From JBFGCM01 sp041581135 (GTDB lineage: Bacteria > Actinomycetota > Acidimicrobiia > Spongiisociales > UBA5794): a stretch of DNA of 62,003 bases. The notes beneath the pieces were generated by a model that was not told where the DNA came from, did no database searches, and saw nothing but the letters and a program-made list of their open reading frames with translations. This document shows, in pieces, positions 33,361-44,800 of the stretch. Made by a program: the position numbers and the translations under genes. Position 1 is the stretch's first letter. Each line of letters begins with the position of its first letter. The stretch is from contig JBFGCM010000008.1 in assembly GCA_041581135.1 (NCBI GenBank), positions 1-62,003 of the forward strand. The letters are read 5' to 3'.

Positions 33361-34607
33361 CGCACGAACTCGTTCAGGTCACCTTCGTTGAACGGCCCCA
33401 CGGCGCCGAGCACGTAGGGACCGGAGTAGGCCTCCTGGGTGACGGCGAGAACGTCGTCGGCCGTTACGGCCTCGATACGTTCCACCACCTCGTCGACAGA
33501 GAGGTGCTCCATCCCGGTGAGCTCGGTACGGCCGATCCGGGTCATGTTCGAGGTGACGTCCTCCCACGACAGGGCCAGGCTGCCCTTCACGTGGCCCTTC
33601 GACCGAGTCAGCTCGGCGTCGGTGAGCGGTTCCTGCATCATCTTGTCCAGCTCGCCGCGCACCAGCCCGAGCACCTCGGAGGTCTGGTACGGCGTGGTCC
33701 CCACGTACACGGCGGACGCCCCGGTCTCGACGTACGGCAGCCGGAAACTGTGCACCGCGTATGCCAGGCCGCGCTCCTCACGGATCTCGCGGAACAGCCG
33801 GGACGACATACCACCGCCGAGCACGTGGTCGGCGACGGTCAGGGCGAAGCGTCGCTTGTCGTCGCGCTGCAAGCTGGGGCCGCCGAACACGAGGTGGGCC
33901 TGCTCGGTCTCCCGGTGGCGGAGGCTGACCTTGGCACCGATGGTGGGGTTCTCCACGGTCCGATCGATGGACTCGCCCTCCCATTCGCCGAATCGGCGCG
34001 CAACTTCGTCGACGACCGCGGCATGCTCCACGTTGCCGGCCACGGCGACCACCGTCGACTTGGGCGAGTATCGGCGCTCCCAATACCCCTTGATCGTGTC
34101 GCGGGTCATCTCCGTGATGGACTCCTTGGTGCCGAGGATTGGAGGCGACAACGTGTGGCCCGACCACAGCGTCCGCACGAAGAGCTCGTGGGCCACGTCA
34201 CCGGGATCGTCTTCGTTCATGTTGATCTCTTCGAGCACCACGTGGCGCTCGGAGTCGATCTCATCCTGGCGGAAGGCCGGTCGCTGCAGCATCTCGGCCA
34301 GGATCTCGATGCCGAGCGTGAGATCGGCGTCGCGCATGCGGGCCCAGTAGCAGGTGTACTCCTTGGAGGTGAACGCGTTGTGCTGGGCGCCGATGGCGTC
34401 GAACGCCTCGCTGATGTCGCGGGCCGTCATCGTCTCCGAGCCCTTGAACAAGAGGTGCTCGAGGAAGTGGCTGCAGCCGTGTTCGGCGCCGATTTCGTCG
34501 CGGCTCCCGGTGTCCACCCAGCAACCGATGGCGGCGGACCGCACCGAGCTCATCGTCTGGGTGATCACCCGAAGACCGTTGGGGAGGGTCGTCAGGTCGT
34601 AGTGCAT
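33357..34607 (-). CDS. M16-family zinc peptidase (PepR-like)
   Basis: 416 residues, typical of the single-chain processing-peptidase-like M16 family. The inverted zinc motif HxxEH is seen in CSHFLEHLLFKG (about 45-56), with the further Glu in VVLEEINM. The homologue in other actinobacteria follows rpsO-pnp and precedes dapB; here pnp and rpsO are absent upstream and arfB takes their place. Its physiological substrate is not known. Confidence 0.9.
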   Translation of the reverse strand: MHYDLTTLPNGLRVITQTMSSVRSAAIGCWVDTGSRDEIGAEHGCSHFLEHLLFKGSETMTARDISEAFDAIGAQHNAFTSKEYTCYWARMRDADLTLGIEILAEMLQRPAFRQDEIDSERHVVLEEINMNEDDPGDVAHELFVRTLWSGHTLSPPILGTKESITEMTRDTIKGYWERRYSPKSTVVAVAGNVEHAAVVDEVARRFGEWEGESIDRTVENPTIGAKVSLRHRETEQAHLVFGGPSLQRDDKRRFALTVADHVLGGGMSSRLFREIREERGLAYAVHSFRLPYVETGASAVYVGTTPYQTSEVLGLVRGELDKMMQEPLTDAELTRSKGHVKGSLALSWEDVTSNMTRIGRTELTGMEHLSVDEVVERIEAVTADDVLAVTQEAYSGPYVLGAVGPFNEGDLNEFVR

Positions 34608-34626
34608 GGAGCGATCTTAGGGGCGC

Positions 34627-35049
34627 CTACTCGGCATCCGGCTTACGCCGAAGGCGTTTGGTCTCGCTTCGCCGGCGCTTCGACTGGAGGCGGCGTTGCT
34701 TGGCGGCGCGAGAGGGCCGGGTGGGTCGCCTCGGCGTCTCCGGACGGAGCGCTTCCTGCAGCAGCCGACGCAGCCTGGCGTGGGCCAGGTGACGGTTGCG
34801 CCACTGGGAACGCGACTCGCCGGAGCCGACGGTCACCACGCCTTGCGGGGCGCGGGTGGCGAGCCGGTCGAGCAGGCGTCGCTTGATGTCGTCGGGCAGA
34901 GCTGCCGACGCACCCACATCGAAGCGCACCTCGGCGCGAGTCGCCGACCGGTTGGCGTGCTGGCCACCGGGCCCTCCCGAGGTGGTGAATGTCCACTGCA
35001 GTTCGGAGGCCGGAACCACGAGATCGTCGGAGAGGATGAGATCGTCCAC
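34627..35049 (-). CDS. arfB: Peptidyl-tRNA hydrolase ArfB (ribosome rescue)
   Basis: A 140-residue release-factor-like protein. The catalytic GGQ motif sits in GGPGGQHANR and a basic, Arg/Lys-rich tail covers about residues 95-140 for insertion in the empty mRNA channel. It frees ribosomes stalled without a stop codon. The start is GTG 35049, because upstream codons of the frame fall in the divergent promoter. Asn-Arg replaces the more usual Asn-Lys after the GGQ loop. It lies 19 bp upstream of the M16 gene. Confidence 0.88.
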   Translation of the reverse strand: MDDLILSDDLVVPASELQWTFTTSGGPGGQHANRSATRAEVRFDVGASAALPDDIKRRLLDRLATRAPQGVVTVGSGESRSQWRNRHLAHARLRRLLQEALRPETPRRPTRPSRAAKQRRLQSKRRRSETKRLRRKPDAE

Positions 35050-35116
35050 AGGGGCAGCGTATCGGCCCGAGTGACCCGAACCGGCCGCTGCGCCCCATGT
35101 GTCACAATGGGCGGTT

Positions 35117-37351
35117 ATGAGGTCTCGTGACCAATCGGTGCTCACCGAGGTCCTGCCCGTCGAAGAACGTGCCATCGAAGCGGTGGTGGCCCGGTATCAA
35201 CGCGTCGCCCCGGCGGTGACCCGCTTCGCCCGCACCATGGCCGAGAACGACGAGCTGCAGGTGCGACTCGGGTCCCAGGCGTCCGCGGGAGCCGACGAGG
35301 TCGTGATCGACCCGGGAGTGTTCCAGGCGGCCTACGCCCGCTCCGCCCCGGTGACCCCGACCGAAGTGGCATTGGCGTCCGCGCTCCATGAGGTCGTCCA
35401 CCTGGTGGCGACCGACTTCGACGAGAAGCGGCCCATCCCCGAGGGGTGGCTGCCGGCTCCGGAGCCCGACACCGGCGCCGCCGACGAGAACGAGGTGTTC
35501 GCCGTTCCCGGTCCCTTCGATGCCGATTTCCTCGACGAGCCCCAGCCGGACCCAGAGGACGACGCCATCGCACCGCTGGACGATGCCACGGACGACGTGC
35601 CATCGCTCGATCAGCCGGTTTCGCTGCTCGACGCCCTCGGTAGGGCCGGCGGTCCCGCCGCCGAAGCGCTCTTCTTGGCACTGGAGGATGCTCGCCAGGA
35701 ACTGCAGTACTTCTCGACGTACGCCGGAGCTCGATCGGTACTGCAGGACATATACCTGGCGGCGGTGCCCGACGCCGTGGAACGCTCCGGGGCGCTGGGC
35801 CAGTACGCCCTGTCGTGCTTCCTTCTGGTGGGCGGCTACGTCGAGCGCGGCAAGCTCGAGCGTACGATGGCGGCGCCGGTGGTGGCCGCCCTCAACGATG
35901 CCATCGACTTCCTCGACGCCGCAGCGGACAGCGACGATCCGTGGGAAGTGGGCGGCCTGGCGCTCCAGCTGCTGCAGGTGGCGAAGATGCACGGGCTCAT
36001 CACCGAAGGCGGTGCCAGCGACACCATCCGCCAAACGAAGGAGCGGCAGGGAGCCGAGAGCGATGCCATCTCTGACAGCGTCGACGCCGTCCGCATGGTG
36101 AGTCCGGTACTCCGTGATCAGGAGAGCTACGAAGACACCCGCCAGGCCTCCCAGTCCGTATCCGCCGAGGCGGGCAAGAAAGGCTCGGCCGAACAGGCCG
36201 GTGACCCGGCCACCGATCAGATCGTCAAGATCTCGGAATCGCCCACCGTGTACCTCCCCACCGGTCAGGGGGGCAAGCTGATGCTCGGCGGCTTTCCGGA
36301 CATCTTCCGCAAGTTCAGCGCCGACGGCCGCCAGGCGTTGGACGAGGCCGCCCGGCGCTGGGGAGTCGCCCAGCGACGCGTCTCGGGAGAGCTGTATCCC
36401 CTGTTCCTCGCCAACCAGCGGCGCGGGCTGCGGTCCGGCTTCGATGCCGGCGATTTGTCCCCGTACACCGCGCTGCTCCTCGGAGGCGGCCTGTACGAGC
36501 GGATGTTCGAACGCCGCGACCTGCCCAGCCGCCGCTCGTACGCCGTCTCTCTACTCGTCGATGGATCGGCCAGCATGCTGCAGCCCCGTGAACTCGGTGC
36601 CGGCGCCAAGAAGCCATGGGCGCTGGCCGCCGCGACACTCGGGGCGTGGACCCTTGCCCACCTAGCCGACGAGCTGCAGATCGAGTTCGAGGTGGCCATC
36701 TTCAACCGCGCCTTCGCAGCAGCGGGCGACGATTCCGAGGCGTCATTCGTGGACCGGCGGCATCGGACGCTGGGCGCCCTCCGTCGCAGCCAGGGCGGCT
36801 CTGCTGACCGCCTCACCAGGACGGTCAACCACTACCTGATCAAGTCGTTCGACCAACGGTGGCGCACCGTCGAAGACGTGCTGGCCGGCCTCTTCTGGAT
36901 GGCGTCGGCTCCGCGCGAGGCTGCCTTGCGCTGTCGCAAGGATCCCGAGGAGACCCCGCCGGTATCGATGTTCGACAAGGCCGCGAACGTCGACGAGTTC
37001 AACGTCAGCTACGCCGCCGAGCGGCTCACCGACCGCCGCGCCGGCACCCGCATCCTCGTGGTGCTGTCCGACGGTATGACACGGGGCTCCATCCAGGCAC
37101 TCGCCGACTCCGTGGAGGCCGTGGAGCACGGCGGCACGGTGGTGCTCGGTATCGGCATAGGTTCCGGCACCGTCGAGACCACGTACGAGCGTCACGAGGT
37201 GGTGTACCGCCCCGATACGCTCGCCGCCGCCATGATCGACGGCGTGCGCGGCTCACTGCATCGCACCCTTGCCTCGATGGGCGGCAACACGTGGTGGGCT
37301 CACTCTTCAGAACAAGCTCTCTACGATTCCAGTCCCCGAAGGAGCGCCTAA
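35117..37351 (+). CDS. Large VWA-domain protein with N-terminal HExxH motif
   Basis: 744 residues, partner of the AAA+ gene that follows. The N-terminal region has a zincin-like HEVVH at residues 91-95, reminiscent of the putative metallopeptidase domain often fused to VWA-like domains. A middle region (about 100-330) is acidic, then helical. The C-terminal VWA domain has an intact MIDAS start, LLVDGSASM (about 478-486), and a later LSDGMTRG. Such MoxR/VWA pairs act as chaperones or metal-insertion machines (CobS-CobT type). The TAA stop and the ATG of the next gene share one base. The start is ATG 35117; a GTG six codons earlier is possible. The substrate is unknown. Confidence 0.75.
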   Translation: MRSRDQSVLTEVLPVEERAIEAVVARYQRVAPAVTRFARTMAENDELQVRLGSQASAGADEVVIDPGVFQAAYARSAPVTPTEVALASALHEVVHLVATDFDEKRPIPEGWLPAPEPDTGAADENEVFAVPGPFDADFLDEPQPDPEDDAIAPLDDATDDVPSLDQPVSLLDALGRAGGPAAEALFLALEDARQELQYFSTYAGARSVLQDIYLAAVPDAVERSGALGQYALSCFLLVGGYVERGKLERTMAAPVVAALNDAIDFLDAAADSDDPWEVGGLALQLLQVAKMHGLITEGGASDTIRQTKERQGAESDAISDSVDAVRMVSPVLRDQESYEDTRQASQSVSAEAGKKGSAEQAGDPATDQIVKISESPTVYLPTGQGGKLMLGGFPDIFRKFSADGRQALDEAARRWGVAQRRVSGELYPLFLANQRRGLRSGFDAGDLSPYTALLLGGGLYERMFERRDLPSRRSYAVSLLVDGSASMLQPRELGAGAKKPWALAAATLGAWTLAHLADELQIEFEVAIFNRAFAAAGDDSEASFVDRRHRTLGALRRSQGGSADRLTRTVNHYLIKSFDQRWRTVEDVLAGLFWMASAPREAALRCRKDPEETPPVSMFDKAANVDEFNVSYAAERLTDRRAGTRILVVLSDGMTRGSIQALADSVEAVEHGGTVVLGIGIGSGTVETTYERHEVVYRPDTLAAAMIDGVRGSLHRTLASMGGNTWWAHSSEQALYDSSPRRSA

Positions 37352-38340
37352 TGCCGGAAGCCATCACGTTCACCGATCCCGTCGGCGACGGGAAACCCGT
37401 CGAGCTGGAATCGGTGGACCTCGACCCGTCGCTTCCCGACTACGAGCAGCGCCGCGATCACATCCCCGACCAGGACCCCTACTACGTGGATCTCGGGATG
37501 TTGTATCGGCTCGCCAAGCTCGAGGAGGTGCGCCGCGAGTACTTCTCGGGCACCCCGCTGCATCTTGCGCTACGCGGCCACATGGGCACAGGCAAAGATC
37601 ACGATCTGGAGCAGTTTGCCGCACGCCTGGGCATGCCCTACTACCGCATTCCGCTGACCGGCGAGGTGCGCGACATCACGCTGATCGGCTCGGTCAAGCT
37701 CCACGGAGACGGCAAGGGCGGGACAGAGAGCCGCTGGGAGGACGGCGACATCACGCGCGCGCTCCGGGGGCCGGCGCTCATCAACCTGTCCGAGCTCAAC
37801 GCCGCTGGCGCAGAGACGCTGTTCGCCTTGCACGGGTTGCTCGACCGCTACCAGGCGCTCTCCCTGCCGAACGGCGAAACACTGCGGCTGCGACCGGACG
37901 TGCGGATCTTCGGGACACTCAACCCCACCGACCTCCGTGACTACGCCGGCACCCAGACCCTCAACAAGGCGTTCGCCGATCGTTGGATCATCTGGGAGAA
38001 GGACTTCCCGAGCCATGACGAGCTCTCTGCGATGCTGGTGCGGCGCTATCCGGACCTCGAACCCGAGTTCGTCGAGCTGATCGCCAAACTGGCCGTGGAG
38101 GTCAACGAGTCGTTCACCTCGAACGATGCCCGCACCCGTGTCGAGACCCCGATGAGCCTCCGCACCGTGCTCGACCGGATCCCCGCCGGGCTGCGGATGT
38201 ACGCAGACAGCGCCGACCCGCTGCTACGGGCGTGGCAAGAGTACGTACTCCCGCACATCGATCCCTTCGACCGGGACCACTACGAGACCGTGTGGGCCGC
38301 TGTAGCCAGGCGAGGACCGGAAGGTCCGGCCTTCAAGTAG
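37351..38340 (+). CDS. MoxR/CobS-like AAA+ protein with altered nucleotide site
   Basis: 329 residues resembling CobS/MoxR AAA+ proteins. The P-loop is GHMGTGKDH (76-84): Lys82 is present, but the Ser/Thr that binds Mg2+ is Asp83. Walker B reads LINLSELN: Glu148 is kept, but the Mg2+-linked Asp is Ser147. The sensor-1 asparagine (FGTLNPTDL) and the later FADRW look normal. Coupled to the VWA gene (TAATG, with GGAG 7 bases ahead). It may bind nucleotide in an unusual way or have lost hydrolysis. The stop overlaps the convergent membrane-protein gene by 8 bp. Confidence 0.78.
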   Translation: MPEAITFTDPVGDGKPVELESVDLDPSLPDYEQRRDHIPDQDPYYVDLGMLYRLAKLEEVRREYFSGTPLHLALRGHMGTGKDHDLEQFAARLGMPYYRIPLTGEVRDITLIGSVKLHGDGKGGTESRWEDGDITRALRGPALINLSELNAAGAETLFALHGLLDRYQALSLPNGETLRLRPDVRIFGTLNPTDLRDYAGTQTLNKAFADRWIIWEKDFPSHDELSAMLVRRYPDLEPEFVELIAKLAVEVNESFTSNDARTRVETPMSLRTVLDRIPAGLRMYADSADPLLRAWQEYVLPHIDPFDRDHYETVWAAVARRGPEGPAFK

Positions 38341-38740
38341 AGGACGCCGCCGGCGCTCCGGCACCGAGGCGCCGTGCCCCCCACACCGCCAGGATCGTGC
38401 CCAGCGTCAGCGACACCACCGCCAAAACCAGGTGAACGGCGATGAACCCCACGGTGCGCTCTTCGCGGAACAGGTCGACGACGTCGGGAACCCAGATGAA
38501 CACCATCCAGGCGGCGAACCCGAGCGCCAGCCAAACGGCACCGCTCGGCGCGATTCCACGACGCCACCCAAGGACTGCCGTCACCCCGAGGGCGATGCCG
38601 AACAGCAGCGAACCGCCGACGCGCAGCCAGGTGACGGCGTCGGCGGCCTCGGAGTCGGTGAGGAGAGAGATGCGGCCGCCCCAGACGAACAGGGTCCACA
38701 CGGCAGCGAGGGCGGCGCGGGGAACGAATGAGGGCTTCAC
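38333..38740 (-). CDS. Four-helix membrane protein of unknown function
   Basis: 135 residues with four hydrophobic helices (about 8-25, 40-58, 66-86, 98-120) and little outside the membrane. No family is recognised. It begins 119 bp after the giant RHS gene on the same strand and could be cotranscribed. Position, size and topology would suit an immunity protein for a membrane-acting RHS toxin, but this is inference. Its tail is Ala/Ser-rich. Confidence 0.65.
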   Translation of the reverse strand: MKPSFVPRAALAAVWTLFVWGGRISLLTDSEAADAVTWLRVGGSLLFGIALGVTAVLGWRRGIAPSGAVWLALGFAAWMVFIWVPDVVDLFREERTVGFIAVHLVLAVVSLTLGTILAVWGARRLGAGAPAASST

Positions 38741-38859
38741 CGCACCGAGTCTCCCGCACCGCCAGGCCTACGCCAAGCGGCTGCGCCAGCCCCGCACCCA
38801 TCACGGCGTCCGGCACGTGCACCCCGGCGCGGCCGAACGCCGCGCCGGTGGTGAACATG

Positions 38860-41800
38860 TCAGTCGTTGTTGTCCGGACCGTCGGCGTTGGGTGCCGCCG
38901 CCGCCGGCTCTGGAGGCTCCTGCCGCTCGTTGGCCGGAGCGTCTTGGCCGTCGGCGCCGGCGTCGGGCGGGCGTGCCGGTCCTGCCGCATCAGCGGCCCC
39001 GTCGCCGCCGGCAACCTCACCGATGTCGGCATCTCCTTGCTCAGCGACATCGCGAGCGTCCGGTTGAGGCGGATCCCCGGCCACGTCCGGCCGATCCAGT
39101 GCCGCATCTTCTCGGTCCGCTCCGCTGTCACCTGGACCCGGGTCGGGTGCTGGTTGCTCGCCGACCCGTTTCTCGGAGATGTCGAAGCCGGAGATCGAGA
39201 TGGTGCGGACGCCGTCTTCCGTGCTGATGGTCAGGATCGTCGCAAACTTCTCTGCCTTGTCGGCGTGCTCCTTGAACGCCTCGCCGAGCTGCTGACCCTT
39301 GGCATCGTTGGTATATCGGCCGCCAAACGTGATCTTTGGCGACTCACGCTTGGCGCGCTGGGCCTGCGAGATGGTGATGTTGCCCTGCTCGTGCTTCTGG
39401 AACTGGTCACCCAGATCGAACCCGGTGATGGCCCGGTTCGCAGCCCGCCCATCCGGGTCGACGTACCGCAACGGGTTCGCCGCCGCATACGTGTAGGCCG
39501 CCAGCATCGACGGATCATCGACCACGGAATACGGGGCCTCCTCGAGCAGCGGCTCGGGGCTCATGAAATTCTCCTCACGCGGGTCGTACCAGCGCTCGCC
39601 GAAGTTCACGAGGTCGTACGTGGTGTCCGTCCACCCACCGCCGAACAGGAATGGCGTGTCCTTGATGGTGCTCTGCCCCGCCACCCATGGTCGTCCGGTA
39701 GGCAGGTAGTCCATGTACTGGAACACCTTGCCCACCTCGTCGGTGGCCACCCGCAGGCTGCCCTGCAAGTCCTTGTGAATGAAGTGGATGGTCCGCTCTT
39801 CGGGCGGCTGGCACGTACCGGTTGCGGCGTCGTAGATCCGCGCCGTCAGGTCGCACTCAGTGATGTCGACCTGGCAAGCGGTGTCCTCGTCGCACTCACA
39901 CGGGTTGTCCACCGTGGGCGTGCAAGGCGCGGGTGGGTCGTCCGGCGAGCTGGTGCGGTGACTCGCCACCAGCTGCTCCCCGATGAAGACGTTGGCATAG
40001 CGGTGGCCCTCGTTGACGGTGCGCCAATGCTCGTTGACGAACCAGGTGGTACCGCCTGCGCCGCGCTCCAGGGTGCGGGCACCCTCGGCGTTGTAGCGAA
40101 GGTCCGTGTCGTTGTTGTCCTCCGCCATACGGATGACGCGATTCTCGGCATCCCACTCGTAGGTGCGGCTGATGTCGGCATTCCCTTGGGCGCAATCCTG
40201 GACCCAACCCGTCATGTTGCCGTTGGCGTCGTAGGTGTAGTCACGGGTGCCGGCCCGGATGAGCCGGTGGAGGGGCACTCCGCCGTCGTCGGCGTACTCG
40301 AGCGCACCCACGTCGTACGCGTACGTGGTCTCCGGGTCCTGGTTGAACGAACCACCTCCGGAACCGGTGTCGCTCTCGCACGTCGGCTCGGTGGGAACGA
40401 CGACACTGCCATTGCCCTTCTTACCGTTACCGGAGTTGCCGCGGTTGCCGTTGTTTCCGCCGCTGTTGCCGGTGGTGCTGGTGGTGGTCGTCACCTGCTC
40501 CTTCTCCAACAAGTTGCCGTTGGGGGCGTAGTCGGTGGCATACGTGAAGTCGCGGTTCTCCTTCTGGTCGATGTACGTCCCTGCTCCTCCCGTCAGCCGG
40601 TAGTGGCCGTCGTAGGTGAGCGCCTGGTGGGACGCGCCGGGTACGTTGTTGTCGGGCGGCGGTGGAACCTCAGCGATCGCCGCTTCGGAGCCCGTGGCGT
40701 ACAGCAGGTTGGTGACGTCGCGGATGTTGCCCACCGCGTCGTAGGTGTAGGCCAGCCGCTGCAACGGGCGTGCCGTTGGAACGCTCCCATCGAACTGCGG
40801 TACGGCAGTCACGTCCGTGTCGATGCTCGCCAGGAAGCGCCGCGTCGGCTCCCGCTGGTAGCTCGTCTCCACCCCGGTTCCGGTCCGCATGAATGTCGGC
40901 TCGCCGAACTGGTCGTACCGCACTTCGTCGATGTAGACGATTTCGACGTCGGGTCGGGGCACCGCGTTGCCGAACTGGTCGTACAGGTCGTGCTGCGGCG
41001 CCTGAGACACGAGCCGCGTAGGCCGACCGCCCAGGTCGTACTCGTGGCCCAGGTCCTCGCCGTCGGGATAACCGAGTACGGCGATCCGGCCGAGGCTGTC
41101 GTACACCCACGTCGTCTCCCACGTCTTCGGGTTGGGATCCACCGAGATACCGAACGGGTTCTCGTCTTGGGTCGCCGTCTCCCGTGACACATTGCCGTCG
41201 GCGTCGTAGCCGTACGTGCGGTCCATTGCACCGTCGATGACCCTGGTCACTCGCCCGGCGCCGTTGTCTGCGGCACCGTCGTTGCCGTACTCATACGTCA
41301 CGTCTGGAGTCGCGTCCGAGTAGTCGACGCCCACAAGGCGATCGCGGTCGTACGAGTATGTGGACACGGTGCCCACGGCGCGTTCCAGCGTGAGGAGCTG
41401 CCCGGAGGGAGCAAACGTTCTCTGCACCAAGCCGGCGTCTGGTGTGCCGGTGGAGGTGATGCTGTTGCGCCGGTCGTAGGTGTGCTCGGTGCGAGCCCCG
41501 ACGGTGTCGATCACCGCCGTGAGCCGACCTAGACGGTCGTACTCGTACGTGGTGGTGATGTCGCCTGGTGTCCCGGTGGACGCCTTCACGCGGGGTTCGT
41601 CGATCACGTCGCCGTTCGGAAGCGCCGCCAAGGGGCCTCCGGCGCCGTCGGGATCGTTGGCTGCGATCGGGCTGTCGACCCGCAAGAAGACGGCGCCTCC
41701 CACGTCGAGGAAGCGCGTTGTGAGCTTGCCCAACGGATCGGTCGTGCGGGTCCGACTCATGGTGATCGGGGCGTCGTACACCGGCCCCGGATCCGGCAGC

Positions 41801-44800
41801 ACCTCGAAGTCGTACTCGATGGTCTCCACCGAGTCGTCCGGAAGCTGCTGGAACAGCAGCCGGTCGTATGTGTCGAACGTACGCACGATGGCCTGCGTGG
41901 CCGGGACATTGGTCGTAGCCGGACCCAACTCGGAGGTCCACGTGTTGTACTGGCTGATGGTGAAGTCGGTGTCCGTCTCGACAACCGGGTACCACTCCTT
42001 GATCTCCCGGCCGAGCGCATCGAACTCGACGGCTCCTTCGACGATGCGCGCCTCGCCGACGACACCGTCGACTTCGGCGTCGCGCTTGCGCTGCACCACC
42101 CGGCCCATTCCGTCGACGAAGCTCACCGTGTCGATGGTGTTGCCGGCATTGAACACGTCGAAGTGACTGGCGGTCGCCCAAGCGTGGGCGCCGTTCTGAT
42201 CGAACACCTCAGTGAGCCCGCCGTATGCGTACTGCATGGTGGGCGTGGTGCCACCTTGTTCGAGTGGCGCCGTGATCGTAGAGACGCGTCCTTGCGCGTC
42301 GTAGGTGTACGTGGTCAGGTTGCCGCTTTCGTCGGTGCGCGAGGCGAGCCGACCCGTCAACGGATCGTAAGTGGCGCCGGCCGACACGCCGTGGTTGTCT
42401 GTCACTTGGGCGACCGACGTGAACCGGTGGTCGTCGTACACGTAGTCCACGCAGTAGCGTGCGGCGTCGTCTGCAGCGCTCAGGCTCGAGCATTCTTGGA
42501 ACGTCGCTGTGGTCACCGTCTCCGCCGGGTAGTCGGCACAAGACGTCGGTAATGCGTTCGATGGGTGGGCTACGGCGTTGTACGAGCCGTGGGTGTCGAA
42601 CGAGAGCTCGGTGACGGCGAAGAGCGGACCACAGCCGCTCCCATCGTCCTCCGCCACCAGTTCGGTGATACGGATGGGCGTGGCGTTGCCACACTGTGCG
42701 GGGCCGCCGTTGCGGTACCGCAGCCGCTCCCCGGACGGGCCGTCGTTGCCATACACCGTGATGGTTTGAGGCACCGACACCCAGGTGTCGTTCGCGCCGA
42801 GGATCCGACTGCCCCCTCGAGTGGCGCAGTCCGTGTACGTGATCACGGTGAAGGTGTCGTCCTCGTCGATCTCGTCCTCGTTCTCCTCGTGGACCGTGAG
42901 CACGTCGCCGATCTCGTTGTAGGTGTAGTGCGTGGCCACGGTCTGGGACTGCGCCGCAGGATCGTCGCGTCCGAAACCGTCCCACTGGGTGAGGCGATCG
43001 GTCACAAGCCGAGCCGACAGCGCCGTGTCGAACAGCAGGGTGCGCGCGGTCTTGCCGACCTCGGGGAGGCCCGTGACCACCGAGCCGTATGCCCCGTTTG
43101 CCCGAGCCAGCGGGTCGGCGTTGACGAACACCCAATCGAAGCTCGCGACCCGCAGCACATTGCCGTCCCGGTCGAGGGTCCGCTCCTCGGTGAGGATGCC
43201 GGTCTCGAACGGGTTGGCGTTGAGATAGTCCCGCTCGAAGGAGCGCTGGACGATGCCGTTCTCGTCGATCTGGTCCTCTCGGATGAACGAGAAGCCGAGC
43301 AGCTCCCGCAACAGCGGGTCGTACGCATTGCCCGAGTACGTGAATTCGGAGCGTTGCACCGATGGCCCGTCGCCGGCGCGACCGTCATCGACCTCGATGC
43401 TGGACATCACCCAGACCGATTCCGGGTTGGCGATGGTGTTGCCCGTCCGCTCGTAGTCCAGACGAATCTGGCCGCCGAGCGGGTTGGTGACGGACTGCAG
43501 CATGTTGGTGCGCCTGCGCTGGTTGAGCCGCACCTCGACGTGCTCGAAGTCGGTGCTGCGCACGGCGTCCAAGTACCCGTCGCCGTTCATGTCCACCGTC
43601 TGAATCTGGGAGCGCATCCGGTCGTACCCGCCATGGAAGCCCGGGTTGACGACGATGTAGCACGCCACGACGCAGATCGGCCCGATGTAGAACGTGAAAT
43701 CGACGCCGCCGGAGAGCCCGGTCGAACGAGACACCTCCATTTGACCGACCGGCAAGTCGACACCCGGCAACTCGTCGTCTCCGAAGCGGTCGGCGTCCAC
43801 TGCCACGCTGCCGTTCGGGAACGTGCCGTAGACGATCTCGTCGCGCAGCATGCCGTCGCCGGAGCCGAACACGGTCTGCGGTTGACCGTCCTCTTCATTG
43901 TCCATGCGATCCGGGACGCCGTCCCCGTCGACGTCGAGCCAGTCGAACAATGAGTAACCGACGCTTTCGCTGTATGCGATCCCGCCGGCAAATTCGTAGG
44001 CGTTGATCTCGAAGCCGACGGCGATGGAGCCACCAACGTCCTTGTTGGACGCCGTACGGCCCGTCGACCACTGGATCTCGTCGTCAGAGAAGCGGTATCC
44101 CAAGTTCAAGGCCACCCACAGCTCACCTGAGGTGTACGTGTCCACGCGGTCGGGCAGGCCGTCGCCGTTGATGTCGATGAAGGCGCGATCCATGATCAGA
44201 CCAGACGCTCCGGTCGCGATGGCGAGCTCGACGAGCTCCGCCTCTCGGTCGCCCAGGATGTCTGGCGCGTCTGGGTCATCGTTGAAGATCTCGCCATACG
44301 CCTCGCCGTCGGCGATGGGGTTGGTCCACTGGGCGCTGATGTCGAACCCGAGACCGATCTTCATCCCACGCGACGTCTTGCTCGTGGTGGGCTCCACGTT
44401 GTTGTCCCCGCCGTCGTCGTTGCGGCTGGAACCACCGGTAGAGGAGATGGAGATGGCGGAGCCATTGATGCCGCCGCCGACCGCGAGCGCGGTCTCGAAG
44501 CTGTCGTCGCCGCTGCTCGTGGTGGCGGCCAGGCCACCACGAGGTCCGGTGAACTCGATGTCGGAACCGTTGCGGATGTCGGGATAGCCGTCTCCGTTGA
44601 AGTCTTCGTAGTCCTTCAGCGCCCGGCCACCGCCTACCGCTGCGGTGAACGACAACACGAGCCCCAGCATGAAGTTGAAGTCGCCGTCGATCGACAGCAT
44701 CTGGGGGGCCTGACGACCGGTGGTCGTGAGGCCCTCGATCGGAGTATCCGCCCCGAGTCGATCGGCCTGCATGGACGCAGCCTTTCCGTGCAGCGTTTCC

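Noticed and set aside
38728..41187. Long plus-strand open frame (819 codons) opposite the RHS gene
   Set aside because: It is antisense to RHS repeats with clear YD motifs; its long length comes from GC-rich third positions and it matches no family.
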